Positions 43,172 to 56,069 of a stretch of 64,000 nt of DNA are shown piece by piece. Below the pieces are notes generated by a model. It worked only from the letters and a program-made list of their open reading frames with translations. It was not told the origin of the DNA and ran no database searches. The DNA is taken from the NCBI GenBank assembly GCA_028015205.1, contig CM051514.1:27606150-27670149 (forward strand), in the 5' to 3' direction. Origin of the DNA: Mytilisepta virgata. Its lineage: Eukaryota; Mollusca; Bivalvia; Mytilida; Mytilidae. Within the stretch, counting starts at the first letter, position 1, and each line of letters opens with the position of its first letter. Both the position numbers and the translations under genes were made by a program.

Positions 43172-45006
43172 GTACGTTAAATATATAGATTTTAGTGCGT
43201 TCGAACCGTTTTTCCATGGATATACATTTCGTTGTATAAACAGTAATTTTTTTTAACTACAAACATGAACATAATGAAAAGAGTCTGTCAAAGAAAAAGG
43301 ATGACTTAGTCATGTTGATTTTTTAGACATATGTAGCCCAGAAACGCGAATTGAATAAGGTTTTCGTATACAAATTAATGCTGCAAAATTTAATGCAAAG
43401 TTATGCAAGATAATAACTCACGTATGGATAAACAACGAAAGGGAGAACAGGAAAGGTCAACAATAACATTCCAGTCAATCAAAGCTACCCAACTGACAAC
43501 ATTTATCTATCATGATACTCTGGAGTATAAACACACTATAAAAACCAATACAGTATGATTACGAATAAGGTGACCCCTTGACAGAACTGAAAATTAGAGT
43601 GAACGGTATATGATTAGACAGTAGGGTCAGCATGTGCTCGTTTTAACTGTAAAACTAGCTAAGGCTCTCTTAGCTGCAGGCAGGTCGGGTACCGTCGTTC
43701 TACTAAAAGGAAAAAATCTGAAAAAAAACGCTTCAATAAAGGGTTTAATGCCATTTCGTCATAAAGTTCAATAGAAATCGGCAGTATGTGTGAGTCGCCA
43801 GTATTAATTTAATGTATTCAAGCCATTGGGGGAAAGGGCAATTTTTACAGAATTGCACATTTAACCCGGGTCCTGCTTACTAGATCATATTATTCCTCCA
43901 CTAAAACCTACAAATATTGTATTTATTGAACATATGCAAAAAGGTCAAAGACATGATATTAGATTTCTAACATGTCTAATAATCAATTCAAACTACAAAA
44001 CGCAAAATATGTTCTCGTGGAAATTTCATTTCAGTATAAGATATACCGTAATTAATTTCGAAAGGCGGACTGACAAGATACAGTCATGCGATGTATCGAT
44101 TATTTTTTTAATGTTAAAAGATACTTCAAAAAATGAGTGTCTGCTAATGAGAGTCACAGAGTAGGCATTCTAATATACTCTTACTATACTATACTAGGAT
44201 TCATTTCAAGCAAGCAAATTAGTAATACTCATACAACTATTAGACTCCACAACACTATCCACTACTAAAAGGGTGATGAGAACTAGTAACCAAAAAAATG
44301 ATTTTTACTGGACATTTCTGTCTTGTTTTATTTTGATTGAAACATTTTTAAAAAATTGCGATTATAAAAAAACTGATATATTGCCTTGCAGTCAATCGAT
44401 ACTGGTTAAACTCCTTAAAGTAAAGAATGAATTATACAATGTTTAACATGAACTGTGGTGAACTGGTCTAAATTTTTCTTGACCGACCTTAATTGACTTC
44501 AAGATAACATACCTTGATTTGATCTTAATTTGATTTTGTTTGAAAATATGATAATGCAGCAAATCAAGATAAGATAATAAACAAGACCAGATTTGCCTAT
44601 CACGATCAAAAGTATGTTACTAGAACGACCTGGGGATAATAGTTCATTAGCATCAACAATACCTCAGATACCACATTATTTGTGTAGGAAGAATTAAATA
44701 AGACAACAAGCTATTCCTTCAAAACACTTAGTCTTAACACTATTTCAAAGGTGAAGAAAGGTGAAACCACGGATACTGGAAAAAAAACGGACAGAAGCAT
44801 CCTTGTTTTTTTTTATTTGTCATAAATTAATCTTATAATATTCTTTCTCTTTTAATAATGTTGAAATCCGGCAAATCTTCTATGTAATAGAAACACGCAT
44901 TTAAGAATGTTATGTCATAATATTGGCATGCTTTGTAAATGATATTTATATGTAGTCTATTTGTGTATAAGGATTGATGAATTTAATCTTAACTGCCTAA
45001 ATTTAG
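43172..45006. other. Intron 2 of the secreted gene
   Basis: No additional exon or recognisable element was found. Short frames such as 43934-44164 have no motif or splice borders. Confidence 0.45.
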
Positions 45007-45104
45007 ATGTTGTGGTTGGAGAAATGTTCGTGTAAGTTACTACTATAACGAATACTTTTGTTGTAATGGTTGGACTACAAGCAGCAATCGGAACTGTAAT
45101 CGAG
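45007..45104 (+). CDS. Secreted EMI/EGF protein, exon 3 (EMI-like module, second half)
   Basis: The acceptor is ...tttag at 45006 and the donor is G|GTAAGT. Entering in phase 2 it reads CCGWRNVRVSYYYNEYFCCN then GWTTSSNRNCNR, leaving in phase 1. The double CC at each end, and Cys-Cys-x-Gly-Trp in particular, is the signature near the end of EMI-like modules. The polypyrimidine tract is modest, but phase fits both neighbours exactly, and the phase-1 exit matches the EGF exon. A dispersed repeat begins about 60 bp after the donor. Confidence 0.82.
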
Positions 45105-45164
45105 GTAAGTGTAATATTGAATGTATCCGTCGCTTCCGTCGTCGCCAGTATTTCCTTCCCTCTT

Positions 45165-45720
45165 TCACAATCATTCTCACAGTCTTGTGAGCTATTGCCA
45201 TCACGTGGCGTCCGTCCGTTAACTTTACACATTTCAATCTTCTTCTCCAAAGCCCCACGGCCTATTGAAACCAAACTTGGTGGAGATGTTCATTCTACAA
45301 ATGTTATGATTTTGGTTCTGATCCAAAATTCAAGATAGCTGCCAGGGCCATTTATGCACTCTGATTGGCTGAAATTTAAAAAATTTTCTCTGAAACTATA
45401 AAAGAAATTGAATTGTTATATTGCAGGAATGATTCTCACATGGTCCTCTACAAAATTGATGTTTTTTGTGCCGATCTGAAATCCAAGATGTCCGCCACCA
45501 CGGAACACATTTAACATATGATCATATGGGAAATAAATATAAGCATCTTCTTGTCAGAAACCGTTTGACAGATGGAAGTTATGTTATGCCTGAATGATTA
45601 GACAAGGTTCCTTAACACAAAATTTATGTTTTTTGCTGCCGATCCGAAATTCAAAATGGTTGCCAGGGTGAATCATGCAGTCTGATTGGCTGAAATTTCA
45701 ATAATCTTCTTCGCTGATAC
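45165..45720 (+). repeat. AGCTATTGCCATCACG-type dispersed repeat in intron 3
   Basis: 'cttgtgagctattgccatca' followed by cgtggcgtccgtccg, then repeated phrases such as 'attgaaaccaaacttggtgg', 'ccgatctgaaatccaagatg' and 'ccgatccgaaattcaaaatg' about 180 bp apart. The same family is at 54030-55480 (ccatgtgagctattgccatc). It produces misleading open frames on both strands at 44957-45338. Confidence 0.75.
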
Positions 45721-46039
45721 TTAAAAAAGCAATTGAAATACCTACAAACAGTTTCTTCTCACAAAACATTTCACATGTTTAAACATACTCCCTATACAAA
45801 TCATACAAGAAATTTCACTTTTTTTCTGTTTATTGCCTATATAAATCATACGTGCGATCCAGGCTCTTGAGAGACTCTGGTTTACATACTATTCCGTGTT
45901 TATACATTTATTTCAGATGCATCGTTCTTATGAGCTCTCGTATTATATTTTGATATTTTTCTATTTAGGTAATGTTTTTATATGACCGTCTTTAAAGATT
46001 ATAGTATACAGTTGTCTGTCCGTCTGTCCACACTTCCGA

Positions 46040-46600
46040 CGATAATTAAAAAAACTATTTCACCAATTTTCCTGAAACTTTGGTGAATTGTTTATATCTA
46101 TTGACGTAAGCTCCCGTTCGATTGTCATAAATTTCTGGTTTTAGGTTTCCGAATTAGAGGACTTTACTCATTAAAAAAGGGGGGATTTACAGTTTTCGGA
46201 CTCTAACTCAAAAATGCTTTGAGCAATTTTCCAGATACTTAAGTGAATTCTTTTTATCTAATAATGCAAGTTCCCTTTTTATAAATTTCTGGTTTTAGAT
46301 TTCCGAATTAGAGGACTTTATTCATAAAAAGGGGGGATTTTCCAGTTTTTGGACTCTAACTCAAAAATGCTTTGAGGAATTTTCATGAAACTTTGAAGAA
46401 TTTTTTCTATCTATTGGCACAAATCCCTTTCGATTTCTAAAATTTTTGACGTTACGTTTTGGGGTTATGTGATTTTATTCTTAATAAAAGCGAGAGGAAT
46501 TTTTAGTTTTCGGACAATAATGTATTACGAATAATATATTCGTTCAAATATAGGAGTTATGGAACTTTGTTCATTGAAAAAGGGGGAATTTTTCACATGT
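46040..46600 (+). repeat. 154-bp tandem repeat, about 3.5 diverged units
   Basis: 'atttctggttttaggtttcc' near 46131 and 'atttctggttttagatttcc' near 46285 mark a 154-bp period; 'ggactctaactcaaaaatgc' recurs with the same spacing. Later units fade towards 46600. Non-coding, in an intron of the secreted gene. Confidence 0.82.
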
Positions 46601-47076
46601 CACTCTGTATCTTAAGAACGCATTATTTACTTCAGACTTTACACACCCAGTTGTTTGTTGTGATAGTCTAAAAGTCTTTATACTTTTTTATGGAATTTCG
46701 ATTTTCTGTTCCAGAGTAGGATGTGACTTGTTCATCAAAAATAAGGAACAAAATCAAAGGGTAATTGGTGAAATTAAATTTTCTGGACGGCGGGCGTATT
46801 TTGCTCTCATGGCGCAGCTGTTTATTTGTAATTGTGTCAGGTTTAAATTTTTCTGGCTTTTAGCAAAACTGACAAAATATGCATATCTTGTTTTATAATC
46901 TCCCTCACCCTCCCATTGGTCATTTTATCTTTTAAAACTGTTCCTTTATATTTCTGGTAATTATTTCATGTTCAATTTTTCCTGGCTTTCAGCACAACTG
47001 ACTAAAATATGCATATTTTGTGCAAAACATTGCTATAATAGTATATTTATTATTTCAACTAAGTGGTTGGTTTTGA

Positions 47077-47100
47077 CGGGGGGGAGGCGGGGGGAGGGGG
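47077..47100 (+). repeat. G-rich tract, possible G-quadruplex
   Basis: Three runs of 7, 6 and 5 guanines separated by AGGC-like and A spacers. Enough G-triplets for a four-layer-strand quadruplex on the + strand if transcribed or single-stranded. It may be only a degenerate poly-G slippage tract. Confidence 0.5.
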
Positions 47101-47745
47101 ACAAAGTCTTCAATGGGTAAAAATTTATCACTATCTCAGTTGCTGGCTGATATTTAAATAAAAGCATAAATTGTAATTGTGTTCTATATTATACATCGAT
47201 GCACCTAATAGGTGATGCAAAATGGTAGCAATCCTTGTGTTGTACTATAAGAGTAATAAAAACCCTGAGACTGTACATCTATAAGTCTGTTAAAAAAACA
47301 AATACTTTCGTTTAGTTCAATATCTTTTATTTACAGTTTTTCCTTTTATGTCATACCTCGGGTTAACATTAATTAAAAAGAATCTCTGATTGTCATATTA
47401 GAATATCAAATATGTTACTTTATACACATGGGATTTAGTAGTAATTATATTCCACATTTCTCTTATGATTGACCAGTATTGTCTAACTCTCTGACGGTTA
47501 GGAAAATTGTATACCTCATCGTATACGATGTGATATGAACTAGTGATATCAAAAATGTGCCCTTTGATTGGTCATTGCGTGACTTAGTAGGAAAATTGGT
47601 ATATTTTGATCGGTCAACAATATTTGCTACACAATGATGCCACATTTGAAAACCTCGTTGCATAGCAACGATTGACGTCCCAGAAAAATGAACGTTAAGG
47701 TCGGACGCCGAATCAAAAACAAACAAATATTCCTAAAGAATCATT

Positions 47746-47926
47746 ATATAAATAGGTTTAACTACTCGTAAAAATAAGATATTGCTTGATATCAATTCTC
47801 GTAATTTAATTTGGACTTAATAATAAACTCGCCAAAGACTCTGTTATTATTATATCCAAATTGAACGACTCGATTTTATATCAAGTGATATCTAATTCTC
47901 ACTCATTGTGAAACCTATAAATATAC
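47746..47926. mobile_element. Fold-back (MITE-like) element, about 180 bp
   Basis: 'tatataaataggttta' at the left end is the inverse of 'gaaacctataaatata' at the right. Inside, gatattgcttgatatcaatt pairs with attttatatcaagtgatatc and aatttggacttaataataa pairs with ttattattatatccaaatt. Arms of about 85 bp leave almost no loop. Similar in architecture to the element at 39867 but not in sequence. Confidence 0.8.
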
Positions 47927-48360
47927 TATACATTTATCTAACAGCTGCATTTTTTTTATTAAATCGATGTGCAAACTTAATATAAACATTTTGTAATAAA
48001 TGTAAGGATGACGGGCATAAAATAGAAATATACCAACAGACCAGGGGGAAAAATATTACTTATTGCATTATAACAAATCACTACTGATTTTCTTTAACTA
48101 TCATTCATATATCCCCGATTTACTATTTAAATGTGTATAATCGATATCTAATATGTCAAAAGAAACAAAATGAACCCCTTGATTTACACTGCGAACTATC
48201 AATACTGCTGAATTTTATTTTATTAAAGGTTTAAGACATTTTATTATTTTTCAGAATTTAATTCTACTAAAGTGTTTTGTTCGAATATCAGTCAAAGTTA
48301 AATTGCACTTATCTAAATGAAGATAAAGTAACTTACACAGTTTTTGCAAACTTGTTTTAG

Positions 48361-48456
48361 CTATTTGCAGACCCCCATGTTTGAACAGTGGTACATGTTC
48401 TCAGCCAGGCGTGTGTGCATGTACAGATGGATGGACGGGTTATCGTTGTGGGGGAG
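48361..48456 (+). CDS. Secreted EMI/EGF protein, exon 4 (first EGF-like module)
   Basis: The acceptor ttgttttag at 48360 and donor G|GTAAGG give a symmetric phase 1-1 exon of 96 nt, the standard way EGF modules are encoded. It reads AICRPPCLNSGTCSQPGVCA then CTDGWTGYRCGG: six cysteines in the EGF order C-x3-C-x5-C-x5-C-x-C-x8-C, with the conserved G-W-x-G-x-x-C end. It lacks the Asp/Asn pattern of calcium-binding EGFs. Being phase-symmetric it can be duplicated or skipped without changing frame. Confidence 0.93.
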
Positions 48457-49950
48457 GTAAGGTATTATTAAGTGGATACATTCTCATGAGGGAAAATGTT
48501 GTAGTAAAAAAACTGGAAGTCAGAAAATCGTCTGTTGTGTTTTCTTTACAGATATATAGATGCTGAAATGACCAGAATACGGAAAACTTTCACCTATATT
48601 CTGTGGAGAGTAATCGTTCCCATAAACACACATGTACAATGCAAATTTAAAAGCTGCCATCTTCCTATGTCCCATTTTTATTGCTTTTGTAAGGTGAGAT
48701 TTTTATAATATGTAAGAATTTATATATCATTTATGAATGGAGAATGTCTCATGTTCACGTAAGAAACGTGTTTCGCCATGTTGAAGGTCAAACTGATAAT
48801 GCATTTGAAACATAATCCCAAGATCCAAATCTGTTCTTAGACTTACGTGATTTTCGTGCTCACAATTATCTCATTGACAGCAAAAACGACAATTTATAAC
48901 CTTATATTTAGATAGCTAGTGAAATCGCGATGGCAATTTGGACAAAATTTTGATTCGGTTTTTTTTCTAAGATCTACACTTTTATATCTCAAATATCATC
49001 TCAATTCAGTCTTTTGAATGGTCCTAGAATTTCATATTGTAAGGTTGACGTTCTTCACAGTTTATTGTTTTTTTGAACTATGAATCAAAAAACAATCTCT
49101 TTTGCTAGATAATGGTTATTTTTTAATACGTATCAAGTACTTGATGCCATCTAAAAATATAAAATAAAATGTAAGTTAATATTGTACTATTAATAATAGC
49201 TAGATATCCAGCAAAAAAATAAATTTACTTTTAAAATTCTTGTCCCTGAAATCTCCTTGACCAGTTGGGACAATACTGAAATGAAGTTTAAAACGTAGTT
49301 TATATATGGCAGTGCCCACCACATTGACAAGTAATAGAGGTGTTAATGTGACAAGCTTAACTTCATGGAAATGTGGAATTCGATTCTTTTGGATCTCAGT
49401 TTGTATGTTTATTAAGAGAAAGTATAGAAATAAAATCAACAAATAAAACACAGAAGAGGAGTTTAGATTACACGCTCGAAATACTCAATTTTTTAAATTG
49501 AAATTCGATTCTTGTGGGCCTTAACTTTTAAACACATTTTGTATCAAAGCTTTCAAAACGTATTGCTCATTTGCACACAGTTTTATAAAGATAATATGCA
49601 TCAAATAAACAGAGGAATTCAGTTAAAAAGCTTAATTGCACAATGTTCGACGTTCCATCCTTTTTTTGATACTCCAGATTCTAAAAACGTTTTCACATTT
49701 CGCTTTCTAAACTCTAAAAATGTAATGTTTTGATTCTACATGGAAATGATTTCGACTCTAACATGAAAGAATATTCACAAGAAAGCGAGAACGAGATGAC
49801 GAAAATTTATAGAATATTTTTTAAAAATGTGAGGATAACTATATGTGGGAATTTATTGCATCTTATTTTCAAGACAAGTACAAAGAAAGAGTGAAAAGAA
49901 AAATAATCACTGTTATACAATAATTCAATAGATAATTTGATATCTTTCAG

Positions 49951-50061
49951 CTGCTACATGTTCGTACAATTCTCCGTGCTTTCCAGGAGATTGCCAGGGG
50001 ACTTCAGAAAGTGGAAAGTGTGTGTGTTCGCCAGGTTTTGGTGGCAGTACATGTCTAGAGA
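49951..50061 (+). CDS. Secreted EMI/EGF protein, exon 5 (second EGF-like module)
   Basis: A phase 1-1 exon of 111 nt after tatctttcag. It reads AATCSYNSPCFPGDCQGTSE then SGKCVCSPGFGGSTCLE, again six cysteines with C-x-C and a G-F-G-G-x-x-C end. The spacing between the second and third cysteines is shorter and between third and fourth longer than in exon 4, so the two EGFs are not recent copies of each other. The donor is A|GTTAGT, weaker than the others but in the only phase compatible with exon 6. Confidence 0.9.
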
Positions 50062-52346
50062 GTTAGTAAATATGAAATATAAATAATTGAGATGTGTGCA
50101 TTTGTTATTTTCAATGTATGTATATTACACTGTATAGATGTACTATTCAAGTTAGAAGGCGGTGGAAAGGGGAAGACGGATTGGTCAGTTTAACAATATT
50201 AATGGAGCACTTTGTATGGAATTACAAATACTGTGAAATAATTGCATAAAGTGAAAATCAAAGAGGAATTCGGGTGGCAAACGTAAACTTACAATTAAAA
50301 AATTCATATAACATGGGTCCCAATTATAAATACCAAAATTCCAAAACCTTTTGTGCATCTGTTTAAAGTTCACGATTAGAGAGGGAATTTGATTCAAAAT
50401 TGGCAACAAGCGACGACTGTGGGTCCCACAGTTTGACAAATAAACTTCTAAACATTTCATTTTTGCATATATACATACAGTGTATGACATTAATATATAG
50501 AAAGGACAGCTACAACACTGATGAACTCTCTTTGAACGTGCGGGAGTGAAGAAGTACTAAGTTACGTGAAAGATGATTTGGAACCGTTTATACTATAGTT
50601 AGTGTATTTGTTAGAATTATATATATAGTACCGCGGTCGATGTAGAAAAAGACGCTTAATTAGACGTTTAATATACCAGTATAGCATACGGATAAAAATG
50701 TGTCTGTATGAAAGAACAATGTCTATATTTCCATTTTTAACAGGTGGTAAGAAATTCGTACGGTCATGTTTTTCGAAATTTCATGTTTTTCCAAGGTACT
50801 GAATAAAGGAAGAATTGACTGATTTTTATACTCCGTTATTTCACATATTATCGGAAATATAAAGATATCCCTAAACGCAACAGACTTAGGCCTTTCAAGA
50901 TGCATAATAATACTTTTTAATTTTCTTTACATGTATATTTTTCCTTAATATTTTTAATTTTAACTATTTTTACAAGTAAATAATAGAAAACCTAATTCCA
51001 AAACTAATTTTAAACCTGCAGAATTGACAAATTACATTTAAACACGGAAAATATCATTACGGTGTTCAGTGCAATTTGACTGAGATGTTTTCTGGAATTA
51101 ACTACCTGTCTCGTGTTTAGTGCATTTCTCAATTGTTCCCCGTGTCATTAACTATGACGTTTCCGTGCAATCTTAACTTTCATTTACGGCATAAAACATT
51201 GAATATTGTCTGTTTCAAGTCTTAGATAATTTATACTGAATTTTTTTAGAAACTAGAACTAGGTATTTTAGTATTATTTTACAATTGAAATTTGTCTTAA
51301 TGTTACAGTAAATAACATTTGTACCGATACCGGCGGACACGTAGAAGATCCGAAATATTATGGAGTTTTTTTTGTAGCCCAGTGAAACTTTTCCTTCAAT
51401 CCTAAAAGAGGTAGGAAAGAAATAAATCGCAAATATGTTATCTTTCAATGTTCATCTACGGAATTAGTAATAAATGAGAAATATAAGAAAGGAGAGTTTA
51501 ATACGAGTAATGGAATTTAGGAAAAATATGGTTTATTCAAAAAAGCTTCAATTGTTTGTATCTACGATCAAATCCCCGAATACAACAGATTAGAAAATAC
51601 AAGCCTTTATGTTTGGGATATATTTTATTAATTCATTATGAATAATTTGCAGGTTTGTATTTAGATATACTCCCAAATACCACAGTCCAATTTCGAAACC
51701 CTGATGATGTTCGAGTGAGAAGATAGTGACTGTTATATTCCGGTTTTCTTTGAAGGACGGATGTTCTCAGACGTCTTGTATGAACGTGAAAAGGCATATT
51801 AGTTTGTCACAAGAATTGTGCCTTATATGTACAGAACCTTTCTTGTACTGAACTATATGTCGTTTTAAAAGAAATTTTATTTGTAAATATACAAATACAA
51901 ACATCATACAGTCTCAGGATAACAGTTATATTGATACACTACGCCCGAAAAGATATTACAAAGAAAAATGTTATCTGCTTTCAGATAACACTTTGACTAT
52001 ACTTAAACATTTAATGGGAAAAGATTGACTGCGCGTAATCTGTAATAAAATGCATTTATAGTTTTATAGTTCTAGAGGACCCCTTTGGGTATTTTGAGGT
52101 TACATTTCTTTAACCGTTTAGGTTGGATAATATATAAAAGAGACATGTTGACAAAAAAATGTTGATTTCACACTTTTCAGGTGTATGTTATTTGGGTACA
52201 TTAAATCCTAACAAAGTTGAATCCGACCGCCCGACTAATACATATTTTGTACATTTAAGTCTAATAAGAACCGTGAATAAAACTTCTCATTAATGAAAAC
52301 CATTATATTTAATGACATTTTTAACGTTTATATTTATATATTTCAG

Positions 52347-52652
52347 TCCAGGACAAGTTACTTGCACCAACTATAAATCGCTGCAATGCAACATTTACAT
52401 TCCACATGTACGACTCGGACCCAGCTAAAGATATGGATATGTACTATTACTTTGGTGATGCGACTAATATTAATGAGACTTATGTTTTGTGGTCAAATCA
52501 GAATGATTTTAATGTGCTAGACATGGTGATGGAAGTAAACCTTGACACAGAATACGACGAGAACCAACCTCTGCCAGATTATGTTCACAGTATGGAACTT
52601 GGTATTGTAGAAGCTAAAGTTGTAACACAGCATTACAAGCTTGGACCTAGAG
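52347..52652 (+). CDS. Secreted EMI/EGF protein, exon 6 (unrecognised extracellular module)
   Basis: The longest exon, 306 nt, phase 1-1, after tatatatttcag. It reads IQDKLLAPTINRCNATFTFH, later DSDPAKDMDMYYYFGD, NETYVLWSNQNDFNVLDMVM and LPDYVHSMELGIVEAKVVTQ. It has one cysteine, two N-glycosylation sequons (NAT, NET) and alternating hydrophobic residues suggesting a beta-sandwich. I do not recognise the domain. In bivalve proteins with a similar EMI-EGF start this region lies between the EGF modules and later modules, but that is a recollection, not a match I could check. The donor GAG|GTTAAA is weak. Confidence 0.88.
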
Positions 52653-53059
52653 GTTAAACATTTTTATTATTGCAAAAAATAGTTCCTACCTTTACATTTC
52701 TATGTTCACTTATATTAATGTTCATAAATTGACAACAAAGATATACAAAACGAGCATCTCAATCTGCATGGATGTTCTGAATCTATGTGTAATAATCCCA
52801 TTAAAAACAACTTATTTGTTGGGTATGACTACATTTAATGGTTAATTCATTACTTGATTGTAAATGATATCACACTGACTTTTCTACCAAAGCAAAACTG
52901 TCTGTCACGTAAACTTTTGCGACTGGGTTTATTTGAATTCATCATTCAAAACATTTGACGGTTATAACATGTTGTTCGAGGTACAATGTACCTATTGAAA
53001 CCTTTATGTAACAGAATATTCCAATTACCTAATCATACAAACATCTATCGTCTCTCTTG

Positions 53060-53975
53060 TTTTTTCTTTAGCTCACCTGATGTATAGGCAATGTGAGCTT
53101 ATGTCATCTCTTTGCGTCCGTCGTCCGTTGTCCGTAAACTTTTCATATTTTCATCTTCTCTGAAACCAGTTGGCGGATTATAACCATACTTCGTAGGAAT
53201 GATGTATGGAAGGACCCCTACCAATGATCCATCATTGGTTTTGGTTGGATGAACAACATGGCCGCCAGAGGCCATCTTTGATTTTTATTGGCCAATTTTC
53301 AAAAATCTTCTCCTCTGAAAGTACATTAAAACATGTTTTGAAAATTTGCAGGTTTGATGAGAAAAATACCTTCTACAAACAATCGATGTTTGGTTGAGAT
53401 TCATCGGCTAAACCGACGTCTGCTGCTGTTCAAAATGTCCTTTGAAACCATATGCGAAAAGCCTTTTTTGTCAATCACGCTGTCCCTAATGGGCAGATTA
53501 TAACCAAAGTTGGCAGAAATGATGTATGGAAGAACCTTTAGTAAAGTTCCAACATTGGTTCCAGATGGATGAACAACATGTCGCCGGAGACCATCTTTGA
53601 TTAAGATTGGCCAATTTTCAAAAATCTCTGAACCTGCATGATGTAATGTTTTTAACTTTGCAGCATTGATTACAACAATGCTCTCTACAAACGATCCACT
53701 TTTGGTTGAGATTCATTTGATCAACCGACAGTTGCGGCCGTTCAACGTTTCTATTGAAACCATATTTGAAATGACTTTTTTTGTAATTTTCTAAGGAAGA
53801 AATGGGCAGACTGTAACCAAAGTTGGCAGGAATCTCATATGAAAGGACAGATTCAATTGATCCACCTTTTGTATGTCAAAAGTCAAATAGCAAGGTTACT
53901 TTGACAATTTTGCATTTCTTTAACAGCTTTTCAAAAGGCCTACTAGAAGCCAGGTGAGCGATTCAAGCTCAAGTA
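53060..53975 (+). mobile_element. Dispersed element bounded by AGCTCACCTG / CAGGTGAGC
   Basis: It starts 'tttagctcacctgatgtata' at about 53069 and ends 'agccaggtgagcgattcaag' at about 53951, so the ends are inverted. Inside are three diverged repeats of about 300 bp: 'ttggttttggttggatgaac', 'ttggttccagatggatgaac', 'ttggttgagattcat'. No coding capacity. It lies in intron 6 of the secreted gene. Confidence 0.72.
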
Positions 53976-54029
53976 AGCCACTAGTTGTTAATTTTGTTGT
54001 TTTCATGTCCAATATTTCTCTACGTTATA

Positions 54030-55480
54030 GCTCATCTGCCCTAAAAGGCCATGTGAGCTATTGCCATCACTTGGCGTTCCGGCGTAGATCTTCTGCTCTG
54101 AAACCACTGGACTAACTGGGACCAAACTTTGGTGGAATTGTCCTTGGTTGGCCCCCTTACAAACTTGTGTCCAGCATTGCCGGCTTCCAACCGTCAATAC
54201 TGCTGTGACTAAAAATAGAAAATGGGCACCGTGGTGTCGTGGTTAACGCATCGGACTACAAAGCAAAAGGTCCCTGGATAGATTCCCGTTTCAGGGATCA
54301 TGTTTGCGACGCCCTATCGACACTTTTGCGAGGATGGTCTCTGTAAACGATGCTAGTTCGTCGGACGGGGACAAAATGGCAAATCGTCTCGGTAAACGAT
54401 GCTAGTTCCTCGGACGGGGACAAAAAATGGCTGTCCCATGTTAATGGAGATCAACACCCTTAGCTCGTTTAAGATGTCGAAAAAGAGTATGCTAAAATTC
54501 CGCTACAGATGCCGCTCTCGCAACCACCAAGTGGAGATGGATTATTATAAGTTAGTATAACTTGTTACCCAATCCACTATAAATAAATAAGTTTAAACAT
54601 GTTAAACTACGCGAGAGAAAAAGGGGATTAAAATCTTCTATGTAAGTACAAAATGTGCATGGCCAATTGCAACCAGACTTGGCAGCAATGGTTTTTAGAT
54701 GGTCCTCTTTCAGAATTGAGACGATCTATCAAGCTGGCTGTCACAGCCCAAATTAGTTTAAGATATGATCCTATGGGAAATCCATTTAAAAGTCTTCTTG
54801 TCTGAAACTACTGGGCCTATTGGAACCAAACTTAGCAGCAATGGTCTTTAGGTGATCCTCTTTCAGAATTATGTTAGATGACCCACACTGTCAACCAAGA
54901 TGACCAAAACAGTCGAACATTGGACTCTACGGAAAAATTCATTAAAAAAACTTCTTGTCAACAAATTTGGAACCAGACTTGACAGCAATGGTCCTTAGAT
55001 TGTCCTCCGTCAGAATTGTGTACAACTGCTCAGAAAGTCACCACAGCCGAACTTAGTTTAACATATATCTGCAAATTCATAAAATAAATATCTACTTGTC
55101 TGAAACCACTAAGCCAATTGTAACCAAACTTGACAGAAATGGTTCATAGGTGGTCCTCTTTCAGAATTGTGTATGATGACCTGGAATGTTAACAAAGAAT
55201 GCTCACAGCTGAACTTAGTTTAACATAGGCCCATATGGTCAGATTTAAATTGCACATCATCATACCTTAAATTTGGCCATTTGAAACCAGCCTAATGGCA
55301 GCAATAGTCTTCTTTCAGATTTGTGTTTGATAACCTTGAATGTCAGCAAAGATGGCCAAAGCACCCTAACATGGTAGCTATGGTAAAACCAGCCAATATA
55401 ACTGCTACACTTATCTTTTCAGTCCTGCTTTCTATGTATTATTCCTTGTGTTTCCCCGAGCTGCTAAAGATTCGCCATTA
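54030..55480 (+). repeat. AGCTATTGCCATCAC-type repeat with units of about 155 bp, split by a SINE
   Basis: It opens with 'tagctcatctgccctaaaag' and 'gtgagctattgccatcactt', then units built on 'ggtcctctttcagaatt' and 'accaaacttagcagcaatgg' that recur about every 150-160 bp up to about 55320. The SINE at 54224-54590 interrupts the first unit, so the SINE is the younger insertion. Confidence 0.72.
54224..54590 (+). mobile_element. tRNA-derived SINE (family 3)
   Basis: The head 'gggcaccgtggtgtcgtggt' followed by taacgcatcggactacaaag resembles an Arg-type tRNA with A-box TGGTGTCGTGG; the B-box (ggatagattccc) is slightly degraded from GGTTCGATTCCC. The body contains a tandem pair: 'taaacgatgctagttcgtcg' and 'taaacgatgctagttcctcg', each followed by gacggggacaaa. 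The tail is ataaataaataag. It is inserted in the repeat at 54030-55480. Confidence 0.82.
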
Positions 55481-55499
55481 TCATATTTTGAGAAAACCA

Positions 55500-56060
55500 A
55501 AATTGGTGGTAATAATGTTCGCAAAACATATAGCAAAGTAGAACACCATACCGTGTCAGATTTTACCCTCAAATAGTTTCCATTGGAACGAATATAAAAA
55601 AACTAATATGCACGACCGGAAAATATTCCAATCAATGAATATTGTCACGTTTGGGTTGATTTAACGACTTTTTTAGATTAAATTTGTGAAGACCATTACT
55701 AGCCGTTCAAGTTTTATTCACAATATTTTAGTTTAATTTTGTTTTTCTAATGATGGATTGGGAGGGAAAGCTTTGTTTTCATAGATGCCCCTTTAATTGA
55801 TTAATTTATTTTTCTTTCACTTTACATATAAATAAAACTTTATTTTAGTCCTTTAATTATTTCATTTAAATCTCTATGTATATATAATTTCTGGTGACAA
55901 AGAAAATGACACGACGAACTTTTGGTGACAAAGTTGGCTTAAATGAAAGTTGGTCAAACCAATGACCCTGGTCATGCACTGTTCTCATGTATTCACTTTT
56001 AATATTATCTTTTCACTTGGTGTTTTATTGCATTTATCATATTTATATGATATGAAATGA
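55500..56060. other. Non-coding stretch in intron 6
   Basis: AT-rich; nothing recognised. Confidence 0.45.
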
Positions 56061-56069
56061 AAAATTTCA

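Noticed and set aside
44957..45338. Overlapping open frames on both strands of 70-105 residues
   Set aside because: They overlap exon 3 of the secreted gene and the start of a dispersed repeat; translations show no family features.
54224..54300. Candidate Arg tRNA gene
   Set aside because: The T-arm is degraded and the sequence is followed by a SINE body and an A-rich tail.
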